A stretch of DNA of 35,870 nucleotides from positions 1 to 35,870 of the forward strand of contig JBOGWB010000035.1 in NCBI GenBank assembly GCA_050693035.1. Reading direction: 5' to 3'. The position numbers and the translations under genes were made by a program. The DNA is from DASYVD01 sp050693035 (GTDB taxonomy: Bacteria; Actinomycetota; UBA4738; CALAEC01). Below the pieces are notes generated by a model. The model made no database searches and was not told where the DNA came from. It was given only the letters and a program-made list of their open reading frames with translations. Below are positions 1 through 6,830 of this stretch, in pieces (positions within the stretch are counted from its first letter, which is position 1; every line of letters begins with the position of its first letter).

Positions 1-38
1 CCTCGGAACGCGGTCGCCGCGGCGACCGCGTTCCGAGG
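1..38. repeat. Perfect 38-bp palindrome at the window edge
   Basis: The first 38 bases are a perfect inverted repeat of two 19-base arms with no spacer (left arm cctcggaacgcggtcgccg). As RNA it would form a very stable GC-rich hairpin, so it could be a terminator of a gene left of the window, although no T tract follows. Because it sits exactly at base 1, a contig-end or chimera artefact is an equally good explanation. Confidence 0.75.
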
Positions 39-55
39 GCCGCTCAGACGGCGGC

Positions 56-61
56 TATGAT
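56..61 (+). promoter_or_regulatory. Possible -10 box (TATGAT) for the icd-mdh operon
   Basis: TATGAT lies 34 bases before the chosen icd start. It would give a leader of about 28 bases containing a strong AAGGAGG ribosome-binding site at 84-90. No convincing -35 box is seen. Confidence 0.35.
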
Positions 62-95
62 GTCTGCCGCAGCGCTGGGCACGAAGGAGGGAAGG

Positions 96-1190
96 ATGGC
101 GCACCGCGTCACGTTGATCCCTGGCGACGGGGTCGGGCCCGAGCTTTCCGAGGCCACCCGCCGGGTCCTCGAAGCCACCGGCGTCGAGTTCGATTGGGAC
201 GTCCAGGATGCGGGGGCCGACGTGGTGGAGAGGTACGGCACGCCGTTGCCCGAGCACGTCCTGGACTCGATCCGTGCGAACCGGGTGGCCATCAAGGGGC
301 CCATCACCACCCCGGTGGGCACGGGTTTCCGCAGCGTCAACGTGGCTCTTCGCAAGGAGCTCGACCTGTTCTGCTGCCTCCGTCCATGCAAGTGGTACCC
401 GGGGGTCAGGAGCCGGTACCAGGACGTCGACATCGTGATCTGTCGCGAGAACCACGAGGATCTCTACGCCGGTGTCGAGTTCGAACAAGGGAGCCCCGAG
501 GCCAAGAAGCTCATCGACCTCATCGAGGAGCTCACTGGGAAGCGGATCCGCGAGGACTCCGGCATCTCGATCAAGCCGATCTCGGTGACCGGAACGCGGC
601 GGATCGTGCGATTCGCCTTCGAACACGCCCGCAAGGAGCGGCGGAGGAAGGTCACGGCGGTCCACAAGGCGAACATCATGAAGTTCTCCGACGGCCTGTT
701 CCTCCAGACCGCGCGAGAGGTTGCCGAGGAGTACCCGGACATCGCGTTCGAGGACCGCATCGTCGACAACCTGGCGATGCAACTCGTCTCCCGGCCGGAC
801 GAGTACGACGTGCTCGTCCTCCCGAACCTCTACGGCGACATCATCTCCGACCTCTGCGCCGGACTGATCGGTGGGCTCGGGGTGGCGCCCGGAGGAAACA
901 TCGGCGACGAGGTGGCGGTGTTCGAGGCGACGCACGGAAGCGCCCCGAAGTACAAGGGGATGAACAGGGTCAACCCGATGGCGATGATGCTCTCGGGGAT
1001 GCTGATGCTCCGACACCTGGAGGAGCGAGACGCCGCCGATCGCCTGGAGGTGGCCATCGCTTCGGTGATCCGTGAGGGCAAGAGCGTGACCTACGACATG
1101 AAGCCCTCGCGGGACGACCCTGCCGCCGTGGGGACGTCCCAGGTCGCGGACGCCGTCATCGAGATACTGGAGCGGGGGACGGAGCAGTGA
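96..1190 (+). CDS. icd: Isocitrate dehydrogenase, short type, with Lys-Tyr cofactor signature
   Basis: This 364-residue beta-decarboxylating dehydrogenase oxidises isocitrate to 2-oxoglutarate in the TCA cycle. The sequence shows IPGDGVGPE near the N-terminus and the isocitrate-type SxN motif (S80, N82 in GFRSVNVALR), not the isopropylmalate-type loop. It also has R96, R118, Y124, K191 in VHKANIMKFSDG, and D248/D252 in NLYGDIISD. HGSAPKY places Lys285-Tyr286 where the NADP-specific E. coli enzyme has Lys344-Tyr345, so NADP use is predicted. Residue 120 is His (RENHEDLY) where the family normally has Thr. The start at 96 follows AAGGAGG with 5-base spacing; an upstream in-frame ATG at 57 lacks such a site. 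The gene overlaps mdh by four bases (GTGA), implying coupled translation. A co-linear paralogue lies at 3995-5068. Confidence 0.9.
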   Translation: MAHRVTLIPGDGVGPELSEATRRVLEATGVEFDWDVQDAGADVVERYGTPLPEHVLDSIRANRVAIKGPITTPVGTGFRSVNVALRKELDLFCCLRPCKWYPGVRSRYQDVDIVICRENHEDLYAGVEFEQGSPEAKKLIDLIEELTGKRIREDSGISIKPISVTGTRRIVRFAFEHARKERRRKVTAVHKANIMKFSDGLFLQTAREVAEEYPDIAFEDRIVDNLAMQLVSRPDEYDVLVLPNLYGDIISDLCAGLIGGLGVAPGGNIGDEVAVFEATHGSAPKYKGMNRVNPMAMMLSGMLMLRHLEERDAADRLEVAIASVIREGKSVTYDMKPSRDDPAAVGTSQVADAVIEILERGTEQ

Positions 1191-2116
1191 AGGTGACCAT
1201 CGTCGGCAGCGGGTTCGTAGGAGCCACCACGGCCATGCGGGTAGCCCAGAAGGGGCTCGCCGACGAGGTGCTCATGATCGACATCGTGGAGGGGCTGCCC
1301 CAGGGCCTGGCCCTCGACATGAACCAGTCCTCGCCGATCGAGGGCTTCGAGCCCGCCCTCCGGGGAACGAACGACTACGCGGACACCACGCGATCCGACG
1401 TGGTGGTGATCACGGCCGGCCTCCCGCGGCAACCCGGGATGAGCCGGATGGACCTCCTCGAGAAGAACGCCGGCATCGTTCGCGACGTCACCCTGCAGGT
1501 TGCTGAGGTCTCGCCGGAAGCGATCATCGTCATGGTGACGAATCCCCTCGACGAGATGACATTCCTGGCCGCCGAGGTCTCCGGCTTCCCCAGGCAACGG
1601 GTCATGGGGATGGCGGGGACCCTCGACTCGGCTCGACTCCACTACTTCATCGCCGAGGAGCTGGGTGTGTCGCCGTCGGCGGTGGAGGCCATGACGCTCG
1701 GATCGCACGGCGAGTCCATGGTCCCACTCCCTCGACACGCGACCGTGGAGGGCAAGCCACTCGTGGAACTGACCGACGACGCCACGTTGGAACGGCTGTA
1801 CCAGCGAACCCGCGACGCGGGTGCCGAGATCGTCGGCTACTACAAGAAGGGGAGCGCCTACTACGGACCGTCCGCAGCCATCGCCCAGATGGTCAACGCG
1901 ATCGTGGGGGACACGAAGGAAGTCTTGCCGGTGTGCGCCTGGACCACGGGTGAGTACGGCATCTCCGACGTGTACGTGGGAGTCCCGGCGAGGCTGGGCC
2001 GCGAAGGCGTCCGCGAGATCGTCGAGCTCGAGCTCAACGAAGTCGAGCTGGCTGGGCTCCGGGCGGCTGCCGAGGGTATCCGCGAGAAATGCGAGGACCT
2101 CGCCAGGCTGGGCTGA
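1187..2116 (+). CDS. mdh: Malate dehydrogenase (LDH-like type)
   Basis: A 309-residue NAD-dependent malate dehydrogenase that interconverts malate and oxaloacetate. It has the Rossmann motif GSGFVG at residues 7-12 and Asp32 closing the first beta-alpha-beta unit, which favours NAD over NADP. The substrate loop RQPGMSR carries Arg81 and Arg87; Arg81 is the residue that separates malate from lactate dehydrogenases (Gln in the latter). TNP is at 118-120, Arg150 is in DSARLHYF, and the catalytic His174 is in LGSHGESMVPL. The GTG start overlaps the icd stop codon as GTGA, so the two TCA enzymes form an operon. It ends eight bases from the convergent methyltransferase gene, with no obvious terminator between. 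Confidence 0.93.
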   Translation: MKVTIVGSGFVGATTAMRVAQKGLADEVLMIDIVEGLPQGLALDMNQSSPIEGFEPALRGTNDYADTTRSDVVVITAGLPRQPGMSRMDLLEKNAGIVRDVTLQVAEVSPEAIIVMVTNPLDEMTFLAAEVSGFPRQRVMGMAGTLDSARLHYFIAEELGVSPSAVEAMTLGSHGESMVPLPRHATVEGKPLVELTDDATLERLYQRTRDAGAEIVGYYKKGSAYYGPSAAIAQMVNAIVGDTKEVLPVCAWTTGEYGISDVYVGVPARLGREGVREIVELELNEVELAGLRAAAEGIREKCEDLARLG

Positions 2117-2124
2117 TCTCCGCG

Positions 2125-2826
2125 TCACCCGGGCTTCACGGCGATATACAGGCCGCGACCCATCAGGCCCTCGGAGTCGTGTTCCGGCTCGAGGCCCGCG
2201 GCGCCGAATGCCTTCAGGTACTCGTCCTTGCTGAAGAGGGCGGCCTCGTGGCGCTCGGTGAAGTGTTCGATCCGGTCGGCCGACGCCACGAGGTAGTGGA
2301 AGTCCATCACGGCCAGGTCGCCGTCTCGGTCAGCCTGGTTCATCCGGGCGATCTTCAGATCGGGCTCGTCCACGAAGAGAGCGGCGAGATGTCCCAACTC
2401 CCACTGGTGTGACTCGAAGAACGGCTCGATGATCAGCACGCCCCCGGCCTTGACGTGCCCCGCCATGGTAGCGATGGCCCGTCCGAGGTCCTTCGGCGTC
2501 TTCGCGTAGGCGATCGAGCTGAACAGGCAGGTTACGACGTCGAAGGTCCGCCCCAGGTCGAAGCTCAGCATGTCCCCTTCGTGGACCGAGACACCCGGGA
2601 GCCGGTCGCGGGCGATGGCCACGAACTCCGGATTGATATCGACTCCCTCCACTTCGAACACCTCGCGCAGGAGCTCCAGGTGCTTGCCGGTCCCGCACGC
2701 CACGTCGAGGAGGGTGCGGGCATCGGGACGCCGCTCGTGGATGATGGCCCGCAGCTTGGCCGTCTCCCCCGGATAGTCCTTCCAGGAGTACAAGGCGTCG
2801 TAAAAGCGGGCGGAGCGGGTGAACAT
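2125..2826 (-). CDS. Class I SAM-dependent methyltransferase
   Basis: A 233-residue methyltransferase of unknown substrate. The SAM motif I is LLDVACGTGKHLELL at about residues 38-52, followed by the acidic end of strand beta-2 (VEGVDINPEFV). HEGDMLSFDLGRTFDVVTCLFSSIAY corresponds to motifs II and post-II, and ends in the SSIAY loop common in small bacterial methyltransferases. The product is soluble. The ATG at 2826 is chosen because MFTRSARFYDALYSWKDY matches the usual N-terminus of this family; the open frame extends further upstream but reads through the neighbouring gene. A TATCAT box lies nine bases before the ATG. It sits 53 bases downstream of the zinc-ribbon membrane protein gene and could also be read through from it. 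Confidence 0.85.
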   Translation of the reverse strand: MFTRSARFYDALYSWKDYPGETAKLRAIIHERRPDARTLLDVACGTGKHLELLREVFEVEGVDINPEFVAIARDRLPGVSVHEGDMLSFDLGRTFDVVTCLFSSIAYAKTPKDLGRAIATMAGHVKAGGVLIIEPFFESHQWELGHLAALFVDEPDLKIARMNQADRDGDLAVMDFHYLVASADRIEHFTERHEAALFSKDEYLKAFGAAGLEPEHDSEGLMGRGLYIAVKPG

Positions 2827-2835
2827 GGTCACGGA

Positions 2836-2841
2836 ATGATA
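2836..2841 (-). promoter_or_regulatory. -10 box TATCAT before the methyltransferase
   Basis: On the minus strand TATCAT ends nine bases before the ATG at 2826. This places the transcription start within about three bases of the start codon and fits a near-leaderless mRNA. No -35 box is evident. Confidence 0.45.
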
Positions 2842-2879
2842 CGTCCGGCCGGTGATGCAGGAGAGACGGGGCCGATCGG

Positions 2880-3656
2880 TCAGGGCGTGCCGGAAGGTTG
2901 CGTGGCCAACGCCAACGCGAGGGCGATCGCGAGCCCCGTTGCCAGCAACGCCAAGGAAATGGCCCACCGGGTAACCGAAGACCTCCGCAGAAAGACGAAC
3001 AGCAGCCAGGAGACGAGGCCGGTGATCACGAAGACGGCGATCCCCCAGCCGGTGGCCTCGGACAGCCGGTCCACGTTCCTCCCCGCCAGGCCGAGGACGA
3101 ACCCGATGAGGAACAACTGGACCAGGGCCAGCGCGACGAGGCCGATGGCCACGTGCAGGAGGATCCATCCGATGACGGGCCTCCGCCAGGCGGGGATCCC
3201 GTGGATGCGCTCCAGTTCGTGGAACCTTCGCCAAGCGGCCTCCCATCCGATCGGGGTCGGGTCGAACCGAGCCACAGGCTCCCCGGCCTTCCGCAAGTCC
3301 CACACGGCGTAGTGGTCGGGGCCGTAGCCGAGGCCGAAGACCTGGCCGAGATGGGTCAGGACCGTGTCGGTGGCACGCGGGAAGCCGGGGCGGAGCACCT
3401 CCGGCGGGGCCGTCGCAGTCCCGGGGCCCGGGGCCGGTGGAGCCGCGGAGGCCGCCGGGCCGCTCTCCGGCTGGGGTGGGGCCGGGGCGGTGCCCGATCC
3501 TCCGGGCGTCACGGGGGGCGGGGGGTGTTCCGGGGGTGCCGCAGGCGCACCGGGTCCGCGCTCCGGGGAGGGGGCGTCCGGCTTCAGCCGGGCGCCGCAT
3601 TCGAAGCAGAACGCGGAAGTGTCAGCGTTCTCCTGAGCGCAGTTCGGGCAGCGCAT
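2880..3656 (-). CDS. Zinc-ribbon membrane protein with proline-rich linker
   Basis: This 258-residue protein begins with a double-CxxC zinc ribbon (Cys3, Cys6, Cys17, Cys20). A Pro/Ala/Gly-rich low-complexity linker follows at about residues 25-88. Next is a soluble segment of about 70 residues (LTHLGQVFGLGYGPDHYAVW and on), and then three predicted membrane helices at roughly 163-190, 203-225 and 230-250. No enzymatic motif is visible. The general plan resembles the many zinc-ribbon membrane proteins of Actinomycetota that lack a known role. The ATG at 3656 follows a TAGACT box by nine bases. It is transcribed away from the small-protein locus at 3717-3910. Function unknown. Confidence 0.8.
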   Translation of the reverse strand: MRCPNCAQENADTSAFCFECGARLKPDAPSPERGPGAPAAPPEHPPPPVTPGGSGTAPAPPQPESGPAASAAPPAPGPGTATAPPEVLRPGFPRATDTVLTHLGQVFGLGYGPDHYAVWDLRKAGEPVARFDPTPIGWEAAWRRFHELERIHGIPAWRRPVIGWILLHVAIGLVALALVQLFLIGFVLGLAGRNVDRLSEATGWGIAVFVITGLVSWLLFVFLRRSSVTRWAISLALLATGLAIALALALATQPSGTP

Positions 3657-3665
3657 GCGCCAGGG

Positions 3666-3671
3666 AGTCTA
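3666..3671 (-). promoter_or_regulatory. -10 box TAGACT before the zinc-ribbon membrane protein
   Basis: TAGACT on the minus strand ends nine bases before the ATG at 3656. With the opposite-strand box at 3704-3709 it makes a compact divergent promoter region of about 60 bases. Confidence 0.5.
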
Positions 3672-3703
3672 CTCTCGGGCACGCCGGTTCCCGGAAGGTT
3701 GCC

Positions 3704-3709
3704 TAGAAT
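3704..3709 (+). promoter_or_regulatory. -10 box TAGAAT before the leader ORF
   Basis: TAGAAT is followed by seven bases and then a GTG at 3717, the spacing expected for a leaderless transcript starting at or one base before that GTG. Confidence 0.5.
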
Positions 3710-3716
3710 CTGCCTC

Positions 3717-3752
3717 GTGCACGTGTGCGCGATCGTCTCGAGGCTCGGGTGA
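3717..3752 (+). CDS. Putative 11-codon leader peptide MHVCAIVSRLG
   Basis: A short ORF starts with GTG seven bases after the TAGAAT box, which suits leaderless initiation. All eleven sense codons end in G or C, like the real genes of this window. Its TGA overlaps a GTG start (3749) of the next ORF as GTGA, the overlap used for translational coupling elsewhere here. The peptide has one Cys and no run of a single amino acid, so classical attenuation is not obvious. It could instead deliver ribosomes to the downstream start. The call rests on spacing, third-position composition and overlap only. Confidence 0.45.
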   Translation: MHVCAIVSRLG

Positions 3753-3910
3753 CACGAGGATTCGGCCGTTACGTCCGGGACTTCTTCACCAACTGGTCGG
3801 AGTACCAGGGCCCGGTGGGGAAGAAGATCCGCCTCACCATTCGGAACAGGTTCGTGGCGACGGGACTGTTGAGGGGGTGCTGTGGGCATCCCGGGGAGCC
3901 GGGATGTTGA
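3749..3910 (+). CDS. Small basic protein ending in CCGHPGEPGC
   Basis: A 53-residue protein (61 if the in-frame GTG at 3725 is used). It has a basic, partly aromatic body (FGRYVRDFFTNW, then KKIRLTIRNRF) and a C-terminal motif CCGHPGEPGC with Cys44, Cys45 and Cys53. Third codon positions are GC-rich over most of the length, supporting real coding. There is no signal peptide or long hydrophobic segment. The tail could bind a metal or be redox active, but this is a guess. The start at 3749 is preferred because it overlaps the stop of the 11-codon leader ORF (GTGA). A GC-rich hairpin follows 14 bases after the stop. I recall similar Cys-Cys-Gly tails in short actinobacterial proteins but cannot verify this here. 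Confidence 0.65.
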   Translation: MTRGFGRYVRDFFTNWSEYQGPVGKKIRLTIRNRFVATGLLRGCCGHPGEPGC

Positions 3911-3924
3911 CGGGTGCCGAGGAA

Positions 3925-3942
3925 GGGGCCCGGTCGGGCCCC
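3925..3942 (+). terminator. GC hairpin after the small-protein gene
   Basis: A 7-bp perfect stem (GGGGCCC/GGGCCCC) with a 4-base loop lies 14 bases after the small protein's stop. No T tract follows, so it is at most a U-less terminator, which is often seen in high-GC Actinomycetota. Confidence 0.4.
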
Positions 3943-3994
3943 AGGGGGGGACCCGGGTACGGGATGAGGGAGCGCCTCGCGGAGTCCTGGAGGG

Positions 3995-5068
3995 TCAGGT
4001 GAGTCGCGACGCCACCGCCGAGGCCACCGCGTCGGCCATCAACGCGGTCGTCGCGTCGCCGCCCATGTCCGGAGTTCGCGTCCCGCCCTCCTCGAGGACC
4101 GCCCCGACCGCGGACTCGATGGCCGCCGCCGCATCGTCCCGTCCGATGTGCCGAAGGAGCAAGGCCGCGGAGAGGATCATGGCGATGGGATTGGCGATCC
4201 CCTTCCCTGCGATGTCCGGGGCGCTTCCGTGCACGGGCTCGAAGACCGCGTACTCCCAGCCGATGTTGGCGCCGGCGGCCAGCCCGAGACCCCCCACCAG
4301 CCCCGCGCACAGGTCCGAGACGATGTCGCCGTAGAGGTTCGGCAGGAGAAGCACGTCCATGACCTGAGGCTCCCATGCGAGCCACATCGCCATCTCGTCG
4401 GCCTGCACGGCGTCGACGTGGACGTCGGGATACTCCTCGGCCACCTCGAGAGCCGTGGCCAGGAACACGCCGTCCGAGAACTTCATGATGTTCGCCTTGT
4501 GACCGACCGTGACCCGCCTTCTGCGGTGTCGGCGGGCATGCTCCAGGGCGAACCGCACGATCCGCCGCGTCCCCGTGACCGAGATCGGCTTGAGAGTCAC
4601 GCCCGCGTCATCCCTGAGCCTGAAGCCGGCCAACTCCTCCAGCGCCTGGCCCAACCGGGCCACCTCCACGGACGATCGCTGGAACTCGACGCCCTGGTAC
4701 AGGTCCTCGGTGTTCTCCCGGATGACCACGATGTCCACACCGAGGTGCCTGGTGGGAACTCCACGGAAGGAACGGGACGGGCGGACCGCCGCGAACAGAT
4801 CCAGCTGCTGGCGAAGCTCGACGTTGACGCTTCGGAAGCCCGTGCCCACCGGTGTGGCGATGGGGCCTTTGAGGGCGACTCGGGACTCGTGGATTGCATC
4901 GATGACCCGGCCGGGGAGCGGTGTTCCCTCGGAGTCGATGACGCCCGCTCCGGCCTCCTGAACGTCCCATTCGACCTCGATGCCGGTGGCCTCGACCACA
5001 CGACGGGCCGCCGCGGCGACCTCCGGGCCGATACCGTCCCCCGGGAGGAGCGTGACCCGATGCGGCAC
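3995..5068 (-). CDS. Isocitrate dehydrogenase paralogue, short type, with Asp-Ile NAD signature
   Basis: A 357-residue beta-decarboxylating dehydrogenase, co-linear without gaps with the icd product through at least residue 300. It keeps LPGDGIGPE, the isocitrate motif GFRSVN (S80, N82), R118 and Y124 in the canonical RENTEDLY, K191 in GHKANIMKFSDG, and NLYGDIVSD. At residues 285-286 it has Asp-Ile (HGSAPDIAGK), the pair found in NAD-dependent isocitrate and isopropylmalate dehydrogenases, where the first paralogue has Lys-Tyr. An isopropylmalate or homoisocitrate substrate cannot be excluded, but the SxN loop argues for isocitrate. The GTG start lies six bases after a TAGCCT -10 box with no ribosome-binding site, fitting a leaderless message. 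It stands alone, divergent from the cupredoxin gene; the 175 bases between them hold only this promoter. Confidence 0.85.
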   Translation of the reverse strand: MPHRVTLLPGDGIGPEVAAAARRVVEATGIEVEWDVQEAGAGVIDSEGTPLPGRVIDAIHESRVALKGPIATPVGTGFRSVNVELRQQLDLFAAVRPSRSFRGVPTRHLGVDIVVIRENTEDLYQGVEFQRSSVEVARLGQALEELAGFRLRDDAGVTLKPISVTGTRRIVRFALEHARRHRRRRVTVGHKANIMKFSDGVFLATALEVAEEYPDVHVDAVQADEMAMWLAWEPQVMDVLLLPNLYGDIVSDLCAGLVGGLGLAAGANIGWEYAVFEPVHGSAPDIAGKGIANPIAMILSAALLLRHIGRDDAAAAIESAVGAVLEEGGTRTPDMGGDATTALMADAVASAVASRLT

Positions 5069-5074
5069 GGGGCT

Positions 5075-5080
5075 AGGCTA
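5075..5080 (-). promoter_or_regulatory. -10 box TAGCCT, leaderless start of the second isocitrate dehydrogenase
   Basis: TAGCCT on the minus strand ends exactly six bases before the GTG at 5068. The first base of the start codon would therefore be +1. There is no Shine-Dalgarno sequence upstream. Confidence 0.55.
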
Positions 5081-5243
5081 GCAGGGCCGCAAGCCTGCGC
5101 CCTCCCGTCGAACGGCGCTGCCGATGAGGTGGGTTCGGGTCGATCCGGGCGGGGGCGAACCTGGAACCGGGACACGACGAACAACAGAGGACAGCGTCTC
5201 GCCGGCGCTCCGGATTCCGCGCCGCCTAACTGGGGAGAGAGCA

Positions 5244-5837
5244 ATGGCTCGACGGCTCGCTCTGCTGCTCCTGGTGTCTGCGCTCCTTCCGCTCACTCCC
5301 GCGGGAGCGGTCACGAAGGAGGTCACCATCGGTGACAATTTCTTCACCCCCGACGCCGCGGGCATCACCGTGGGGGACTCGGTCCACTGGACGAGAGGTG
5401 TCGGATCGATCAATTCTCACAACGTCCACGAAGAGGGTGGATTGTTCCACTCGGGTCCGACGACGACCGGACCCATCGACTATGAGGCTGTCTTCTCAGC
5501 CGGCACCTTCTATTACTTCTGCCAATTCCACGGCTCGGCCATGGATGGCTTCGTGCGGGTGCCCGTTCGGATCAAGCGAGCGCCCGACGGGCGTCCCTTC
5601 ACGGTCCGGTGGGCTGCCCAGGCTTCAGAGACCGGCAGTGTCTACGACGTCCAGTTCCGCGTGGGCTCGGGCGACTGGCGGAAGTGGAAGCGCGACACGG
5701 CCGCTCTCAACGGAGTGTTCGGCAAGAATCGCTGGCCCGTCCGGGTCCGGAACGGAGTGCGGTACTCGTTCCGGGCGCGCTCGCAGGACGGTACAGTGGT
5801 CAGCCGGTGGTCACCGGTCCGGTCCTTCAGGCCCTAA
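5244..5837 (+). CDS. Secreted cupredoxin with C-terminal fibronectin type III-like domain
   Basis: A 197-residue exported protein. Residues 1-22 form a signal peptide (two Arg, a Leu-rich core, then PAGA). Residues about 25-110 are a plastocyanin-like cupredoxin with type 1 copper ligands: His59 in NSHNVHE, then Cys93, His96 and Met100 in CQFHGSAM (spacing C-x2-H-x3-M). Residues about 113-197 resemble a fibronectin type III-like domain (FTVRWAA, YDVQFRVGSGDW, YSFRARSQDG). A role in extracytoplasmic electron transfer or copper binding is likely; the partner is unknown. The ATG at 5244 is preceded by GGGGAGAGA and begins the signal peptide, so the open frame upstream of it is probably not translated. 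It converges with the Rho_N-like gene. Confidence 0.85.
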   Translation: MARRLALLLLVSALLPLTPAGAVTKEVTIGDNFFTPDAAGITVGDSVHWTRGVGSINSHNVHEEGGLFHSGPTTTGPIDYEAVFSAGTFYYFCQFHGSAMDGFVRVPVRIKRAPDGRPFTVRWAAQASETGSVYDVQFRVGSGDWRKWKRDTAALNGVFGKNRWPVRVRNGVRYSFRARSQDGTVVSRWSPVRSFRP

Positions 5838-5856
5838 AGCAACCCGGCGGGCGGCC

Positions 5857-6195
5857 CTAGCCCTTCTTCCGGTTGACCGCTGCCTGGAGCTGCCGCTTGT
5901 TCATCTTCGATCGGCCCTCGATGCCGAGGTTCTTGGCCTCGTTGTAGAGCTGGTCCCTGGTCCGCCCCCGCGGCCGATCAGTGCCCGAACGCAGCCCTCC
6001 GCGCCTGCCCGAGGAGATGTCCCTGGTCGACGTCTTGGACCTCTCCCTGGCCTCGCCTGACCGCGCCCGCTCCTTGTTCACGGTCCGCGCTGCGATCTCC
6101 TCGGCCCGCTCGGCACCGACACCGCGGTCCTTGGCGCTCTCCTTGATGTGCTCGTACTGCCGCTCTCGCTTGTCGCTCCATGCACGCTGTGGCAT
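5857..6195 (-). CDS. Basic Rho_N/SAP-like protein, often annotated plasmid stabilisation protein
   Basis: A 112-residue, highly charged, hydrophilic protein. It starts MPQRAWSDKRERQYEHIKES and contains AERAEEIAARTVNKERARSGE, which I recognise from a widespread actinobacterial/proteobacterial family of small basic proteins. The C-terminal 35 residues (RTRDQLYNEAKNLGIEGRSK and on) look like a Rho N-terminal or SAP-type helix-extended-helix that binds nucleic acid. The function is not established; a stress or nucleoid role is inferred from composition. The ATG at 6195 is preceded by GGAGGG with five-base spacing. A GTTT-N14-GGGGAA arrangement lies just upstream (6225-6248). Confidence 0.75.
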   Translation of the reverse strand: MPQRAWSDKRERQYEHIKESAKDRGVGAERAEEIAARTVNKERARSGEARERSKTSTRDISSGRRGGLRSGTDRPRGRTRDQLYNEAKNLGIEGRSKMNKRQLQAAVNRKKG

Positions 6196-6224
6196 CGGAC
6201 CCTCCCTTCTCTTCTCGTGTCGCT

Positions 6225-6248
6225 TTCCCCAAGTCCAAACGGCCAAAC
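6225..6248 (-). promoter_or_regulatory. Possible SigB/SigF-type general-stress promoter
   Basis: On the minus strand GTTT (6248-6245), 14 bases, then GGGGAA (6230-6225) resembles the general-stress consensus GTTT-N14-16-GGGTAT with two mismatches. Transcription would start about 23 bases before the ATG at 6195. Confidence 0.25.
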
Positions 6249-6299
6249 ACCCATATCGGACGGTTCAGAATGACGGTGACCAGCGGCGGAAGGAGGACC

Positions 6300-6830
6300 A
6301 TGTCGGGGAACGAGCTGGAGTCGATGCCGACCAGCCCGGAGCCGAGTCCGCTCGACCGGCTGCGTCGCGCCCGGGCCGGACGACGATTGTTGCTCTCTGG
6401 ACTGATCGGTGTCTTGGTACTCGCGCTGGCGAACGTCCTGGGGATGCGGACGGACTCGGTGACGGCCGCGGGCGGAGGCTACCGCCTGTCGGTCACGTAC
6501 GGGTCGGTGAGTCGTCCGGGCCTGGCGACGCCGTGGGGGATCGAGGTCCATCACCCGGGAGGGTTCCAGCGTCCGCTTACGATCGCCACGACGCGCAACT
6601 ACCTGATGCTGTTCGACCACAACGTGTTCTATCCCGATCCGTCGAGCGTCACAGCCACGCGAGACCAACTGATCTTCGAGTTCGACCCGCCGCCTGGGGA
6701 AGTGTTCCGGATGACGATGGACGGTCGTATCGAGCCGACGGAGCACGTGAACCAGTCGGCGGAGACCTCGGTGCTCGTCGATGGACTGGCGGTCGTGACG
6801 GTCCACTACACGACAAGGGTGGTGCCCTGA
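6300..6830 (+). CDS. Single-pass membrane protein coupled to DUF421 gene, unknown function
   Basis: A 176-residue protein with a short cytoplasmic N-terminus rich in Pro and Arg. One membrane helix follows at about residues 30-50 (LLLSGLIGVLVLALANVLGM). An outside domain of about 125 residues is predicted to be mostly beta strand (YRLSVTYGSVSRPG, RPLTIATTRNYLMLFDHNVFYPD, EFDPPPGEVF, VVTVHYTTRVVP). It has no Cys, so no zinc or disulfide motif, and I recognise no family. The ATG at 6300 is supported by AAGGAGG about four bases upstream. The stop and the next start share one base (TGATG), so it is translated with the DUF421 protein and probably works with it at the membrane. Confidence 0.75.
   Translation: MSGNELESMPTSPEPSPLDRLRRARAGRRLLLSGLIGVLVLALANVLGMRTDSVTAAGGGYRLSVTYGSVSRPGLATPWGIEVHHPGGFQRPLTIATTRNYLMLFDHNVFYPDPSSVTATRDQLIFEFDPPPGEVFRMTMDGRIEPTEHVNQSAETSVLVDGLAVVTVHYTTRVVP

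Noticed and set aside
1091..2128. Minus-strand 345-codon frame opposite mdh
   Set aside because: Antisense shadow of mdh, no domain and no start signal.
2827..3600. N-terminal extension of the methyltransferase frame
   Set aside because: It is Pro/Arg-rich shadow sequence of the zinc-ribbon membrane gene in another frame; the family N-terminus starts at 2826.
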